Shown here piece by piece: positions 30,404 to 42,006 of a stretch of 64,000 bases of DNA. Below the pieces are notes generated by a model, which was given only the letters and a program-made list of their open reading frames with translations, was not told the origin of the DNA and made no database searches. The stretch's first letter is position 1, and each line of letters begins with the position of its first letter. Position numbers and translations under genes: made by a program. The DNA is from Phialophora verrucosa (Eukaryota; Ascomycota; Eurotiomycetes; Chaetothyriales; Herpotrichiellaceae). Location of the stretch: assembly GCA_002099365.1 (NCBI GenBank), contig MSED01000004.1, positions 1,240,001 to 1,304,000 on the forward strand. Reading direction: 5' to 3'.

Positions 30404-31829
30404 CTCGAATATCTTGCCACGAGGTGGATGCTGTGGTAGTGGTAAACTCGAACGTCAAGGATTTACTAGATAGTCAACGTGCAAGTGATGATGTGGTTTT
30501 TCCATCCTCGACCTTGGACGGACTCCTTTATAGGACTCACCGGGCATATTCAACGTGTTCTTGCAAGACTGCCCATCAGGCTGAGATTTGGTACAATCAC
30601 CGTGGGGGCCTTCCAATGCTCGAGCACTCCATCAATGAGATTCACCCGAAATGCAAGCTACTGTCCCTCGCCACCCGTAAAACGGTTCTGAATGGCGGCG
30701 TGCCAGGCGCAACAGATGCCCTACAGGTTCGCGTAACTTATTCATCAGCGGCAGTTGAGTCAACAAGTCGATAGGACGCAGTCAGGCGCATTTCGTTATG
30801 TGAAAGGAAGTGTAAGGGCTGTGTGCTTGGATGTTCTCCTATTTTGGGGGCCAGCGGACGCATCCGCGAGCCCGAAAGAGGTGAATGAGGTGCAGAAGGT
30901 TCATGCGAGAGCGGGAAGTCCCTCTCAACATGATGCCCTCGAAGTCGTGAAGCAAGTCCAGGTTTGAGGCTGAGCGGCAAAGCCGTCAGGATGGCAGGAG
31001 AAGTTGCGTAGTCAACGCTAACAATCGACCGTAGGATTTGCGGTTGGTTACTGAATTTCGTGCGAACGCTCCGCCCTATTTTGCTTTTCCCCAATCCCTC
31101 TCGAAATCTTGATCAGTTGAAGCAGCTCGGTTAGCAGTTGGTGGCAGGTTAGTGGCATCCTAGTACCAAGCCGACTCGAATGGTCGTCTTGTGTACGAGG
31201 TACGGGCGCGACAGGCGAGGGAAAACAGAAAGTCAGGCCTCCCGTGCCGCTCGAGGCTGCTCATACACCGAGCGACGGCACGATTGTGTGTTGATATTGC
31301 CACAGATGTGTCCTGACTTCGTTTCCTTCTCCATGGATCGCGTATACTCACATTCCAGCTTGGGGCCGAGATTCAGCGTTTTGTCAACAATCAGTGCGAA
31401 ACATGCAGCATATGCCGCCCGCAAAATATGTATCGCCTCCGTCACTTTCTGACTAGCCGAATGTCACCCAGCGTAGGGTTAGTGCGGGGCGGTTCACAAG
31501 CAGTAAGGCAGCCATATAGCAAGAGGGAGGCTCATATTTCTTCTCGCGGAACTGAATGGTGTTTAAACTTCCAGACTCTTCCCATTAGCGCTTTTGGTGC
31601 GTTGGCCCCTCACATCATGCCAACGCCATTTGGTCGCTACCAGGTTGCATATGCAAGAACGGCACAGCGCCTTGCCGGAGAGAATGCGCCTTGTGAAAAT
31701 GAGGCTCAGCTCGGCTTCTAGGGACGGTGTCGCGACTAAGTTCTTTGCAAATGGAGTCCTCTGTCCCGGTTTGGTTTCCGCCTTCCTTCGATGCTTCGGA
31801 GTGTCGTAGACCCGGAGTAAGGCACAACA
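30404..31829. other. Divergent intergenic region, about 1.4 kb
   Basis: Between the starts of the small secreted protein gene (-) and the DUF3176 gene (+). Short open frames on both strands lack any family resemblance. Nothing further seen. Confidence 0.4.
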
Positions 31830-34319
31830 ATGTCTGGGATTACCAGCGAAGCTCCTTTGCCGCACGATGATGGGCCAGCGCATGAAGGTGACTTGGCTCC
31901 AGCGGCCCAACATTTGGTCGAGCCTGACACTCAGTCAAACACCGTAGCAGAGGGCAGTGACCCCCGAGACCCTGCTCCGGCCACTACTCAGGATGATCGG
32001 CCGGGCCATCGTCAACAATCGGACTCCCATGTTGAAACTCAGGACGGTTCTCAAGTCGTTGACAATGCTCCTCCAGATACAGAGGCTCAACTACCGCAGC
32101 CTCCAGCGGGTCCTTTGTTAGTACCACGCAAATCAGTCGTGGTCGTCAATGGATCCGAAGCATCCGGTCAACAACGAGCCGACGCGACGGTACAAAGTGC
32201 CCAGGATCATGGAGGATTCTGGCGCAACTGGTGGGCAGAGATGGCCTTTCTCATCCTCATGTTCGGCGCCTTTGCTGCCATCGTCGCCGTCATCGCTCCG
32301 TACCAACATCGTCGACTGCCTTCATGGCCCTACAGCATCACTATCAACGCGCTTATCGCCGTTTTTACTGTCATCCTGCGCGGCTCTATCCTTTTCATAG
32401 CGACAAAAACGCTCAGTCAACAAAAGTGGATTTGGTTCGGCAGTCCCAATGCGCGCCCATTGATTGACCTGTCTAGATTTGACAATGCGTCGAGAGGGCC
32501 ATGGGGTTCATTCCTGCTTGTACTTATGTTGCACGGCAGGAGCCTTCTGGCCACGTTGGGAGCTTTGATCACCGTCCTCACGATCGCTATCGACCCTTTT
32601 GCCCAACAAGTCGTCCACTATTATTCTTGCAATCTAGCATTTACAGGCGCGAATGCCACCATGCCACGCACTGGCTTATTCCAGGAAGCAGGAAGTATTG
32701 CAATTCGAGTCAACGCGAATACGGTGACTCCAGGCCTAGCGTCGGCAATCAATGCAGGAGTCTTCTCTGCAGAAGCAGCGATGCGAATCACCTCCGGTTG
32801 TCCAAGCGGGAACTGTCAATTTCCCGAACCTTACCACACGCTCGGCTATTGTTCGAACTGTAGCGACATCTCCGACCAGGTGAAGATCACAACTTTCGAC
32901 GTGCCGCAAACATTCCTCAACCAGACAAGCATTATACAGGCGTTGAACTCTTCCCTTCCTTCTGGCTACAACACACAATACGTCACCTATACCAACGCAA
33001 CGTATCTGGTAACAGGTGTTTTGGATCCAAGCGTCATTGAGCCTGGCACCAACGCGCCCTCCCCCTTTGAGATCACCCATGAGAAGGACTTCCAGATTCT
33101 TTACGGCGCATACACGGACGATGGCGCGAACAGTGGCATAAAACATCCCACATGTTCCGAAGCCGAGAAGCATGATGCTCAAACGGCCTGGGAATGCCGT
33201 GGCTATGGTGCAGCTCAATGCTCTCTGGTACCGTGCATCCGCACGTACACAGCAGCAGTCTCGAACGGTACCGTCCACGAAACCCTCATGTCCACTTCCA
33301 GGGACTGGGGATACAGTTATCGCGTTTCAAAGGCCTCTGTCTTCGTAAGTTGCTCTTTTCTCCGAATCCGTTCCACGTTGTGGTTTCGTCTCTCTTTCAC
33401 ATCGCGATCTCACGCCTGGGTGCGGATCTCGAGGACACTCTTTCTGACGAATATACAGATCCCCTGCCTTAGCACCCAGCAGAAGAGAGCCCTTCAAGAG
33501 GAAGGTTATCCTATCACCGATTCCATGGTCTGGCTCCCTTACGACCACAATATTGATCCATCAACCGGGATGTGGGAACTCAACGCGACCTATGCCACCA
33601 ACCAGTCCGCTACCGACATCGTTCCGCCGAAGTGCTTGTATGAGTTTTTCTTCCTTGCTATGACAAGCATCAACGAATACCTGCAAGCCCAGATATTCAA
33701 CGGCACCGTTACGGCCTATGGGTCTGATGGAATGGGCGCTTACACTAGCACGAATCCAGTGGTCGCAGCGATCTACAACGGAGGAAACATTTCTTTCCCG
33801 CATGTCGAGTCTATGTTTGAGAATATTTCCCTGGCGATGACTAGTTATATCCGCCAAAACAGCAACGGCACTTACCTCGGCAGGTACTTCGAAGTTAGCA
33901 ACACGAGCATCTCGTTCGAGCCCAATTTCCTGGCTCAGGGGATCATTCTACAACAAGACACATGCGTCGAGGTACGGTGGCCGTGGTTGATCCTCCCGGG
34001 GACTCTGGCCGTACTTACCTCGCTTTTCCTCTGCGCCACCATTCTCGAGACGTCACTTGCTCGTCCTGGCAACGCTCCACCGAAAGACGTCTCCGCTGCA
34101 GAAGGTGGAACTCGGGGCGGGGTGCTTCCGAGGCGACGAGCAGCAGTCTGGAAAGAATCTCTTCTTCCACTCCTCTACCACGGCTTGGACGAGAAGTTAG
34201 TGGCGGAGCACAACGTGTCCAGCTTGACACCCATCGATGAACTCGAGAGATGGGCAAGGACACTCAACGTCAGGATGGACAACGGAGATAAGGGCTGGAA
34301 GTTTGTTAAAGTAGATTGA
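31830..34319 (+). CDS. DUF3176 integral membrane protein
   Basis: Fungal-specific membrane protein of unknown function. Two exons: 31830-33344 and 33459-34319; 791 aa. The 114-nt intron (GTAAGT...ATACAG) contains no stop and is a multiple of three, so its retention would add 38 residues. The spliced form gives the smooth SVF|IPCLSTQQ junction. Layout: disordered Gln/Pro/Asp-rich N-terminus (1-130); three membrane helices (about 138-160, 172-195, 225-245); a large extracytosolic domain with many N-x-S/T sites and the family's Cys pattern (CPSGNCQFPEPYHTLGYCSNC); and a final helix (LILPGTLAVLTSLFLCATILE) before a basic cytosolic tail. Likely plasma-membrane or vacuolar. Confidence 0.9.
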   Translation: MSGITSEAPLPHDDGPAHEGDLAPAAQHLVEPDTQSNTVAEGSDPRDPAPATTQDDRPGHRQQSDSHVETQDGSQVVDNAPPDTEAQLPQPPAGPLLVPRKSVVVVNGSEASGQQRADATVQSAQDHGGFWRNWWAEMAFLILMFGAFAAIVAVIAPYQHRRLPSWPYSITINALIAVFTVILRGSILFIATKTLSQQKWIWFGSPNARPLIDLSRFDNASRGPWGSFLLVLMLHGRSLLATLGALITVLTIAIDPFAQQVVHYYSCNLAFTGANATMPRTGLFQEAGSIAIRVNANTVTPGLASAINAGVFSAEAAMRITSGCPSGNCQFPEPYHTLGYCSNCSDISDQVKITTFDVPQTFLNQTSIIQALNSSLPSGYNTQYVTYTNATYLVTGVLDPSVIEPGTNAPSPFEITHEKDFQILYGAYTDDGANSGIKHPTCSEAEKHDAQTAWECRGYGAAQCSLVPCIRTYTAAVSNGTVHETLMSTSRDWGYSYRVSKASVFVSCSFLRIRSTLWFRLSFTSRSHAWVRISRTLFLTNIQIPCLSTQQKRALQEEGYPITDSMVWLPYDHNIDPSTGMWELNATYATNQSATDIVPPKCLYEFFFLAMTSINEYLQAQIFNGTVTAYGSDGMGAYTSTNPVVAAIYNGGNISFPHVESMFENISLAMTSYIRQNSNGTYLGRYFEVSNTSISFEPNFLAQGIILQQDTCVEVRWPWLILPGTLAVLTSLFLCATILETSLARPGNAPPKDVSAAEGGTRGGVLPRRRAAVWKESLLPLLYHGLDEKLVAEHNVSSLTPIDELERWARTLNVRMDNGDKGWKFVKVD

Positions 34320-35058
34320 GATACAAATTTGAGTTGGCCGGCTGTCCGGTTGCCCAATGTGCGAGTAACGGACCTGACGATAGCCAGCTGGGTGCATCTG
34401 ATCGACAAAAGGGTTTTTTCAAACAATGCATTAGAAGCGTGCTGTCTTGAACTGTGCTCTGCAGACTCCCAACGACATCTTGGGCCTGTTCCGGCAGGAC
34501 TTCGTGCAGCCGATCCGTAAGAGCTAGTACACTACGCTTCTGTGCGCCTTTGACCCTCCATAAGTACACATGCATACCATGACAAGTAAACAATACATGT
34601 ACGTTTGCAACGATGGTTGACATTCTCTCCCATACCAAAGGGGAAGGGGGTCGATGCATCTAACATTTATTCACTCTAATGGCCCCATTTGCCTACTCAC
34701 TTGGTGTGAGAAATCTTCTATTCTACTCCACACCGCTGCTGCTGCTGTTGCCGCTGTATTGACCATGCCCTTATCTGGGCTAGTATGATCGTGTTGAACA
34801 ACGGACATGGACATGGACGTACAGTGTCGAACAAGCTGCAAGGATCCTATTCCACAAGTTCCTGCCTCGCGGGGTCGGCTACATGCGTGTGCGTCCAGCA
34901 GGAAGTACTGAGTGTTAAAGCATTTTCGTCCTGTTGAGACATCTCGACGCAGCAGCTGGCCGGGCCAATGGCACGTCCTTTTGACCCATCGCGACACAGT
35001 AGGAGGGCCGGTCACTAGCGAGCATCGCCACCATTCGATCGGTGGCGCAAGGGGATGG
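34320..35058. other. Convergent 3' region
   Basis: About 740 bp between the stops of the DUF3176 gene (+) and the GH18 gene (-). A run of TGCTGCTGC-like triplets lies near 34735-34750. No gene I can support. Confidence 0.4.
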
Positions 35059-36054
35059 TCACCGATTGACTCCAATCCCTGCGAGGCCCCTGCCCAACTG
35101 CACCACCATCGCCGCGTCCCTCACCTTCTTCATTCCCATGCACAACGCCATACAATAGGCCCACATCCAAGCCCGGTCGCCGCCCTCCTGCGGCAGGGCG
35201 TCCCAATACTCCCAGCCCATGACACCGCCAAAGCGGGGATACTTCTCGACCAGCAGGCTCAACACGGCGGCACTCAGCTCCAGCGGCACGAACCCGCTGC
35301 CGCCGTGCTTGGGGTTCGTCAACATGCCCGCCACGACGCGCTCGGGATCCCACCCGTTCCGCATGATCTCGTCGTAGGCCGCGGTGTCGTGCATCCCGCC
35401 CCACCCGTTGTAGAACTGGGCGTTGTACCACGCAATCTCACGGCCCCGCATGGCCTCCAGCATGCGGTAGTCGAAGCCGGACAGGTGGCGCCGGCCGGCC
35501 ATCAGCGCGGTGGCCACGGGCGCCAGCGTGATCAGAAACGCGGGGCCAAAGTCCGCGCGCAGCCGGTCGATCAAGTGCACCACGCCGGGCAGGGACATTT
35601 CCTCCTCGACGTCGAGGTCTAGGCCGTCGAGGGCGTGCCGCCGGATCAGGTCCCGCAGCGGGAGGTAGTAGGCCTCGAAGCGCGCGAGGGGCATGTCCGT
35701 GCGCGACTCCGAGTAGTCCAGGCGGGCAAAGGAGCCGCGCGCCGCCCCGCCGAGCATGCCCAGCACCTTGATCCCGGAGTCCTGCAGCACGAGCACCTCG
35801 TCCCAGAGCTGTGTGTACTTGGGGTGCGTCGACGGGTCGTCGTTCAGCGTCACGTTCTGCGGATCCCAGTTGACGTGCACGGCCGCGAGGATGACGTGCG
35901 TGATGCCCGACGGGTTGGTCAGCAGCGGGAGGAGCGAGCAGTATTCGTTGCCGTCGCGGTGGTATGTCTGCTGGTAGCATACTATTCGCGGTTTGAACGG
36001 CGCGAGGTTGCCCGCCGCCGCCGGCGCTGTTGGGAGCGGTAATACTGGCGGCAT
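35059..36054 (-). CDS. Glycoside hydrolase family 18 protein (chitinase/endoglycosidase-like)
   Basis: 331 aa, single exon. The TIM-barrel signature LDGLDLDVEEE carries the catalytic acid of GH18 (DxxDxDxE), at about residues 183-193. Other family-like pieces are KPRIVCYQQTYHR (strand 1), GITHVILAAVHVN, GIKVLGMLGGAARGSF, WYNAQFYNGWGG and GGVMGWEYWDA. There is no signal peptide, so it is probably an intracellular chitinase or an ENGase-type enzyme acting on free N-glycans or fungal chito-oligosaccharides. The coding region is markedly GC-rich (many GCG/CCG/CGC codons) compared with its neighbours, and this creates a long antisense frame that I discount. Confidence 0.92.
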   Translation of the reverse strand: MPPVLPLPTAPAAAGNLAPFKPRIVCYQQTYHRDGNEYCSLLPLLTNPSGITHVILAAVHVNWDPQNVTLNDDPSTHPKYTQLWDEVLVLQDSGIKVLGMLGGAARGSFARLDYSESRTDMPLARFEAYYLPLRDLIRRHALDGLDLDVEEEMSLPGVVHLIDRLRADFGPAFLITLAPVATALMAGRRHLSGFDYRMLEAMRGREIAWYNAQFYNGWGGMHDTAAYDEIMRNGWDPERVVAGMLTNPKHGGSGFVPLELSAAVLSLLVEKYPRFGGVMGWEYWDALPQEGGDRAWMWAYCMALCMGMKKVRDAAMVVQLGRGLAGIGVNR

Positions 36055-36590
36055 GGCACTGGTGAGGGCACTCGACGCTGCTGGCCGGCTCCACAGTAGT
36101 TACCTACCTGTCTATCAGGCAGCGGGCTTTCAACCCCTTTCTACTATGAACTTTTCGCTTGCACCGGCTCTGGTCGTTTCACTTTCATTACGTTGAGTGC
36201 GACGAAAACAGAGACAAGTCTGGAAAGGAAGTGAAATGGAATCAACCCAGTGCCGAGATTTGTTCGGTGGGGCTCACTCTCGCCACGGATGATTGGTCCA
36301 ACGGGCATCCGGGCTTCAATAAATCAACGTTATTCTGTGCGCGTAAAGAACTGTATCAACCGTACATGAGAGATATCCGGACGGAGGGAGAGGGAGAGAG
36401 GAAAAGAGAGAACTCCTGAAGTCGATTGTAGGGATATTGCATGTTGCCATGATGGTGCTATTCCCACTTCATTTAACTACCAGCGCCAAATCCAGAGCTA
36501 TCGAGACCGCCAGCCATCTATCCAGCCATCCTCCCTCCCCTTTTGTGCTTTTCTCCCTATCTTAACCGATTGTTCTATGTTCTTCTACGT
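36055..36590. other. Intergenic region
   Basis: Promoter of the GH18 gene and 3' flank of the large fusion gene, both minus strand. A purine-rich stretch of GAGAGGGAGAG type lies at about 36381-36415. No gene. Confidence 0.4.
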
Positions 36591-39500
36591 TCATCGTACA
36601 TTCAGCGGCAAAAGCGGCGCCCGCAGACCAACGCCCAGATTGCCGTCCATATGACTTGGCTCGGCCAGCTCAGACCCGCGCATCGGGGTCGGGTATCCCG
36701 CGCCCACGCCCACGCCCTGCCTGGTCCTCAGCGTCGAGGAGTTCAGACTCGGTGCCGGCGCCAACTTCAGCGCGCGCAGACCACCGCTGCCTGCGTCTCC
36801 TCCAATAGATGCTGGCGCGCCCCCTTTCATGCCCTGAGCCTGCATGAGCATTTCGTTCTGCTGCTGCATTTGCGCGAGGAGTCGCTCATTAATAATCTGG
36901 GAGGCTGTCTGAGCAGGGGCTAGAGGCAACGCTTCTGTTTGTGCTGTGTCCTGAATGACGTGCATGGGCGAATTTCGCGCCAATGGACTGCCGCGCAGGG
37001 ATTCCGCTTCCGCCATGCTTCTATTCTGCGGCGACGACGCCGAGGATGTCTTGCGGCGGACGAGATGCGATTGCATGGTCGATAGCCCCGTGACTGCCGG
37101 GCCGGGGTGGCCGGAGTCTCCTTCTTCTTCCGTCGTGAGCATGCCCATGGCCATGGGACCGCCCATCGGATTGGGGTTGCGGTGCTTCAACCCGTTCATA
37201 CTGCCCGAGTCTAGTCTGCTCCGAGATTGGGACCGGGATCCCGACCGGCTTCTGCTCCTGCTCGCGAGGCGTAATGGTAGGGGCGCTTCCGTGGCGGAAG
37301 TATGAGTCGCACTTCGAGACTGGGGCGTCGGTAGTGGTCTGCCAACGAAGGACGCATGGCTTTGCGCGCTTGGTGCAGGGTGCTGTGGAAGACCCGTCGC
37401 GCTTGAGATGGACCCGTTGGTAGGCCTGCGCACGAGGCGCTGCATGTTTTCTCCTGACGAGTTGCCTCGTCTCCTGAACGTAGAAGGGTCGGGCCCGGTT
37501 GAAGCTTGCAGGTCGAGGGCCGCCGGGTGGGATGGCTGGGGGTTAATGCGTTGATGCTGACGGAATGCTGCTGCGGCTGCTTCACGGGGAGTTTCGGTCG
37601 CTTCCCTCACCGGCGGCACGGAAGGCAATTTCTTGTTGCCCGTCGTGCCATATGCGGCCATGATGTGAGCGAAGCTCAGGTCCGAGGGGAGCTGGCTCAA
37701 TCGCTTGATCGACTGCTTGTTGAAGTTCATGAAGCCGGACATGGACTGAAGGGCATGTCGTGACTGATGTGCTTCGAACGAGGACGGGGCCTTGGCACTC
37801 GATGCTGCCCTTGCGGTATGCGAGTCTGCCAGCCGAATCGGACGACTTTGGTCCGCACTGACGCCGCTGGAAGTCGAGTATTCGGACCTGGATTGGCTGA
37901 CATCCACTGCTTGCTGGGCCTGGGAGACGACTTGGGCGAACAAAATGTCTTGATCGGCGTATCGCGTGGAACGGAAGGGTTTGCTGGTTTCACTCGCGCC
38001 TGTGAACGCTGTGCCTTGGGCCAGAATGAAGAAAGATCCGTCCCGGATTTTCCGCCGCAACAGGTTCCACCGAGTCCGGGCCGGGTTCTTCTCGAGTTCC
38101 GGGCGGTAGATGGATTCTCTAGACAGGCGGGAGAAGAAAGTATCAAGCCTCTCCGCCACTCGTTCCAGCACGGACAGCAAGTACGTGCTGAGGCTGACTA
38201 GTCTTTGCTTGTCGGTGGCCGAGCTCATCGAGTCGATGACCTCGAAGGCGTCCATCCCGAGACAAACATCCTCGCGGACTTCTTCCAGGAACTGGACGTC
38301 CAGCTCGGTCACCGCGCGGGCGTATCGCAGGATACCGTTCTCTTGGAACTGAGCCTGTTGGTTGTTACACACGAACGAGCCGATCTGTGCGATCTCATTG
38401 GCAGCTGCTGCAGACGCCGGCGAGGCCTGAGCCCTTGTAATGGTGCCGATGACATCTGGCACTCGCGTGCCTGGCGTGCCGGAATTGACTAGGGCGAACG
38501 TCAGCTTCAGATGCAGCTCTTGTAGCTTTGCGCCAAACAGGGTCGAGAACCCATTCTGCATCAACCGGGACTGGAACTGATAGAATTTTCGCACGCCGCC
38601 CATGTTGAACAGGTCACCCTGGAACCAAGTCCGGGTATCGCGCTGGATGTAGTCGACCTCGAAATGCAACGTGGTAAGTGCTTCGACGCAATTTCGAAGG
38701 TACTGGTACCAGAGGTCGTAGATAGTGCTGAGTTCGGTCGAACGGAAGTCTGGCTTCGTCGCCAGATGGCCGATGAAGTACTTGGACAGCAAGCTCGTGA
38801 CTTCCGGGTTCGTGGTGTGGGCCACGTCGTCAAATGTCTTGGAGGCATCCAGGCCGGCACTGGCCTGAGCAATCAGCGTGCCGCCGGGATGAATAGGCAG
38901 GAAGTCCGTGATGTCGTACACCCCGCCGTGGACGCCGATGTACATGCGTGACCCTTTGCGATGGCCGGTGTTCAACGCCAGCTTTGACAAGGGGATCCGG
39001 GGCGTGGCATAGCTGATGGGCTGCGGGGACATGAAGATGTCCAGCATAAACCGCCGTTCTGCAAAAGCTCTCGCCAGCAAGCCGTCGGCCGATTCCTTCG
39101 TGGACGTCCAGTTCTGGTAGATGGCTTGCCGAATGCCAGACATGATCGTCTCGTACATTGCCAACGAGCCGCAGACGTAGAGATGTCCGCCGAGCCCACC
39201 CTGGCTCTTCGATATCACCAAGTCACACACCGTCCGGCCCTGCTCGACGATGGCAGCATCGAGATATCGAGGAGCCATCTGCTTTTCAACCAGCTCGCGA
39301 GACGTTGGATCAAAGACAAGGCCGTTCTTGTCTCTGGAGAAGGCGGTGTGTAGTTCGATCTGCCCGTTTCGCACATAGTCCCTAAGCTCGTGCTCGTACG
39401 ATAGGCGCTCCCTCGACTGCACCCCGAGGAACAGGATGTTCCTTCCCACGCTAGTCTGTGCTCTCGCTTGCCAAAAGCCTCTGAAGGGCGCGATACCGGA

Positions 39501-42006
39501 GCCGCCTGCGAACATGGCAACTGGACCGGTAATGGTGGCGGGAAGCTGGAAATTGAGCGGCCTCGAAATCCCAATGAGATACTCTTCGTCGTCTATCATC
39601 TCTTCGGTGTGTGCCGGATCTGGGTTGAGGCAACCGCTACTCACTCCAAATCGTTGATTGGGCGTGAATGCAGATTGTAGGACCGGTGCCAGCTGATACT
39701 CGTTGCGCGCAACAGTCAGGTCAAGGGTGCTGGGGAGCAGTTCGTTGGAGTAATTCGAGATGCTGTACGTTCGCGGGACCTCGATCGGGATCAGTTTCGG
39801 AAGCCATGAGAGGTCAGCCAGGCCGAATGCCCTGTCCCATATGGCTGGAGAGACTTCGGCGACGGCGAGCTGCAACAAATCTCCCACGGTGCCCTGGACG
39901 GGCCACATTTCCGAGCCCAACACCTTGACCAATGTTGAAGAGGATGCTCGCAAGGCCATGTGAAATGCCATGACCAGATCCTTCGTCAAGGGTGCCAGGT
40001 GGCCACGTCGCAGAATATCCCGCACCGTTAGCCAAGTGTCCTCCTCAGTCCCGTTCAGAGTCTTTAGATGTTTGGCAAAGCGGCTCCAGTCTGGCGATTG
40101 CGAGACCGGCACTTTGGCTTGAAGAAGGTCGTCGAGCCCCAGGGCAGCGGTCACCTTTCTGACTTCTGTCCAGCTATTGAGAGGCATGATAGCAAGTCGG
40201 TCTCCAGGTTGGAAGGTCATGCCGGTCTCCTCGAGACCGAAGGTCACCATAGCAGTGGACCGCGATGGATCGGCGTCGACGAAGGAGCGAGACAGAATCC
40301 TGGCTTTGAACCTGCATTCCTCGAACGATCCACGGAGCTCGTGTGGTTGTAGTGTGACTTTGCCCCGAAACGGCTCCAGGCGCTCCCGCATGGACTCAGA
40401 AAGCGTTTTGTGCACTTCTTCCCATGGCCTTCCTACGTCGTCTGTTGAGCCGGCATTGCCATTCGTCTCGCTTCGCCCTGTCTTTGCCACGACTTCCAAG
40501 AAACCATAGACTTTGTCTGTGACACCGGTCAGTTAGCTGGACTCGGAGGCGGGAGGGTAAGCGGAAACGTACAACGATGGGTGCCGAACCAGCCTCGTTC
40601 AGACAGATAGGCCTCCAAGATGCCTTCCATCACACCCATCAAGCGTGGATCACCGGATTCTTTGACAAACGCGGGGACTTGATAATGATACTCGATGGCG
40701 GCAATGAACGCTCGGATATTCATAGGTAGCCACGCTCGAAGGTGAAGGGCTTCTTTGCCGAGGAAGCTGTCATACTTCCTCCGGCCGATGAATGCGTCCA
40801 TCAGCAGAAAGACGGGAAGTGCGAGCCCAGACAGAGCAGGCACTCGTTTGGAAAGAGGAGCGCTGAACTTTGCATATCTTTGTCCCCACTAGACGCCATT
40901 AGGGATCAATAGGCTCGAGCAGAGATGGGAGCCACTTACTTCGACTGGATTCGCAAAGTTCTCCCCCGAATTTGGGTTGACGCTGATCTTCTGGAAAACA
41001 TGTACGAACCTGTCAACGATGGCTTTCAATTTGATGAGCTCCCGAAGGAGGCCCTCTTTGTCCCTTAGCATGACCCTTTCTTGACATCTTGTGATCACCT
41101 CAACACCTTGCGTGAAGCAGCCATGTGTCTCCGCCATGCAGAGGAGAAACATAGCCTCGCCTCGGTCGTTGAAAACTGGCCACCTCAGATCCATATTCTC
41201 ACATCTAGCGACGTATGGGTTGATGCTGGTGGGATCTCGGAGCTTGTAGTTGTAGACTGACACATCATACTGAGTCAGGTGAGGCAGCACCCTCCCCATC
41301 CTTGTGCAGATTTGTCGCAGGGGTATCGCAATGTTTCGCGGAATCCCCTTCGTCTCCTCTTCTTCATCATCTGCCTCGCCCGACAAGTTTCTGAACGTCC
41401 CAGGTGGAGCGGTCACGCTGATGCCTTCATGCCCATCGTTGCGTTCTTCGTATCGGTAGACGCTCGCAAGTATACCTAGGCAGACAACTGCAGCCCAAAG
41501 AGCCTGATCGGGGATGACGTCTTCGGTGCCGTAGATGAGTGGTAAGGCCAAGATCGATTCACGCATTTTGCCACGTGCAACGACCGCTGGCATCCGCTCA
41601 CAGAGATCGGACCATATCCTTCCGGACGACATAGCAAGGGCAGCGGGTGCTGCTGAAGGATCCGGAGGGCAGAAGCCATGTGTGCTAGTCAAATAACCGT
41701 CACGCCATCCAGTTCGGGGTCCAAGTTCTTGAGCGCGATTAAGAACTTGACGGGCAGGCGCACCGAGGGCGGAGGCGAGGACATCGAGGTCTGGAGGATT
41801 CAGGTGGTCTGCATTCGCCAGGCCATTGGTGACCGATCTGGGTGGAGCGTCGGGAATGAGCATTTCAGTGATGGTCTGTCTCTCCTGCGAAACGAGGTCC
41901 TCTATCGACTGCCCGTCTGCTGGGATCTAGTGACATTAGCAAGACTCCAGTACCGACTCTGGCCAATACTGACGCCTTTGGGGGTATAATGTGCTTGCGT
42001 GGTCAT
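36591..42006 (-). CDS. PrnB/DUF1864 domain - FAD/NADPH reductase - cytochrome b5 fusion protein
   Basis: Four exons: 42006-41974, 41926-40940, 40888-40573 and 40516-36591; 1753 aa. Residues 1 to about 475 match the PrnB/DUF1864 family (indoleamine-2,3-dioxygenase fold, heme-binding), with NPSSINPYVAR-like and GTHRYKVYGFLEVVAKTGRS segments, the last crossing the exon 3/4 splice. About 497-930 is a P450-reductase-type FAD/NADPH module: FAD motif RTYSISNY (694-701), NADPH motif GGSGIAPFRGF (783-793), YVCGS (892-896). There is no flavodoxin/FMN domain. About 964-1041 is cytochrome b5 with heme motif HPGG (988-991) and a second His near 1012. A helical region (1045-1320) and a disordered tail with Arg-Ser repeats follow. 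Inferred: NADPH to FAD to b5 to heme. Intron 1 has a GTCAGT donor, so the first 11 residues are less certain. Confidence 0.88.

Noticed and set aside
35438..36094. 218-codon minus-strand frame overlapping the GH18 gene
   Set aside because: Alternative frame of a GC-rich gene with Arg/Pro/Ala-rich translation; the GH18 catalytic motif lies in the other frame.
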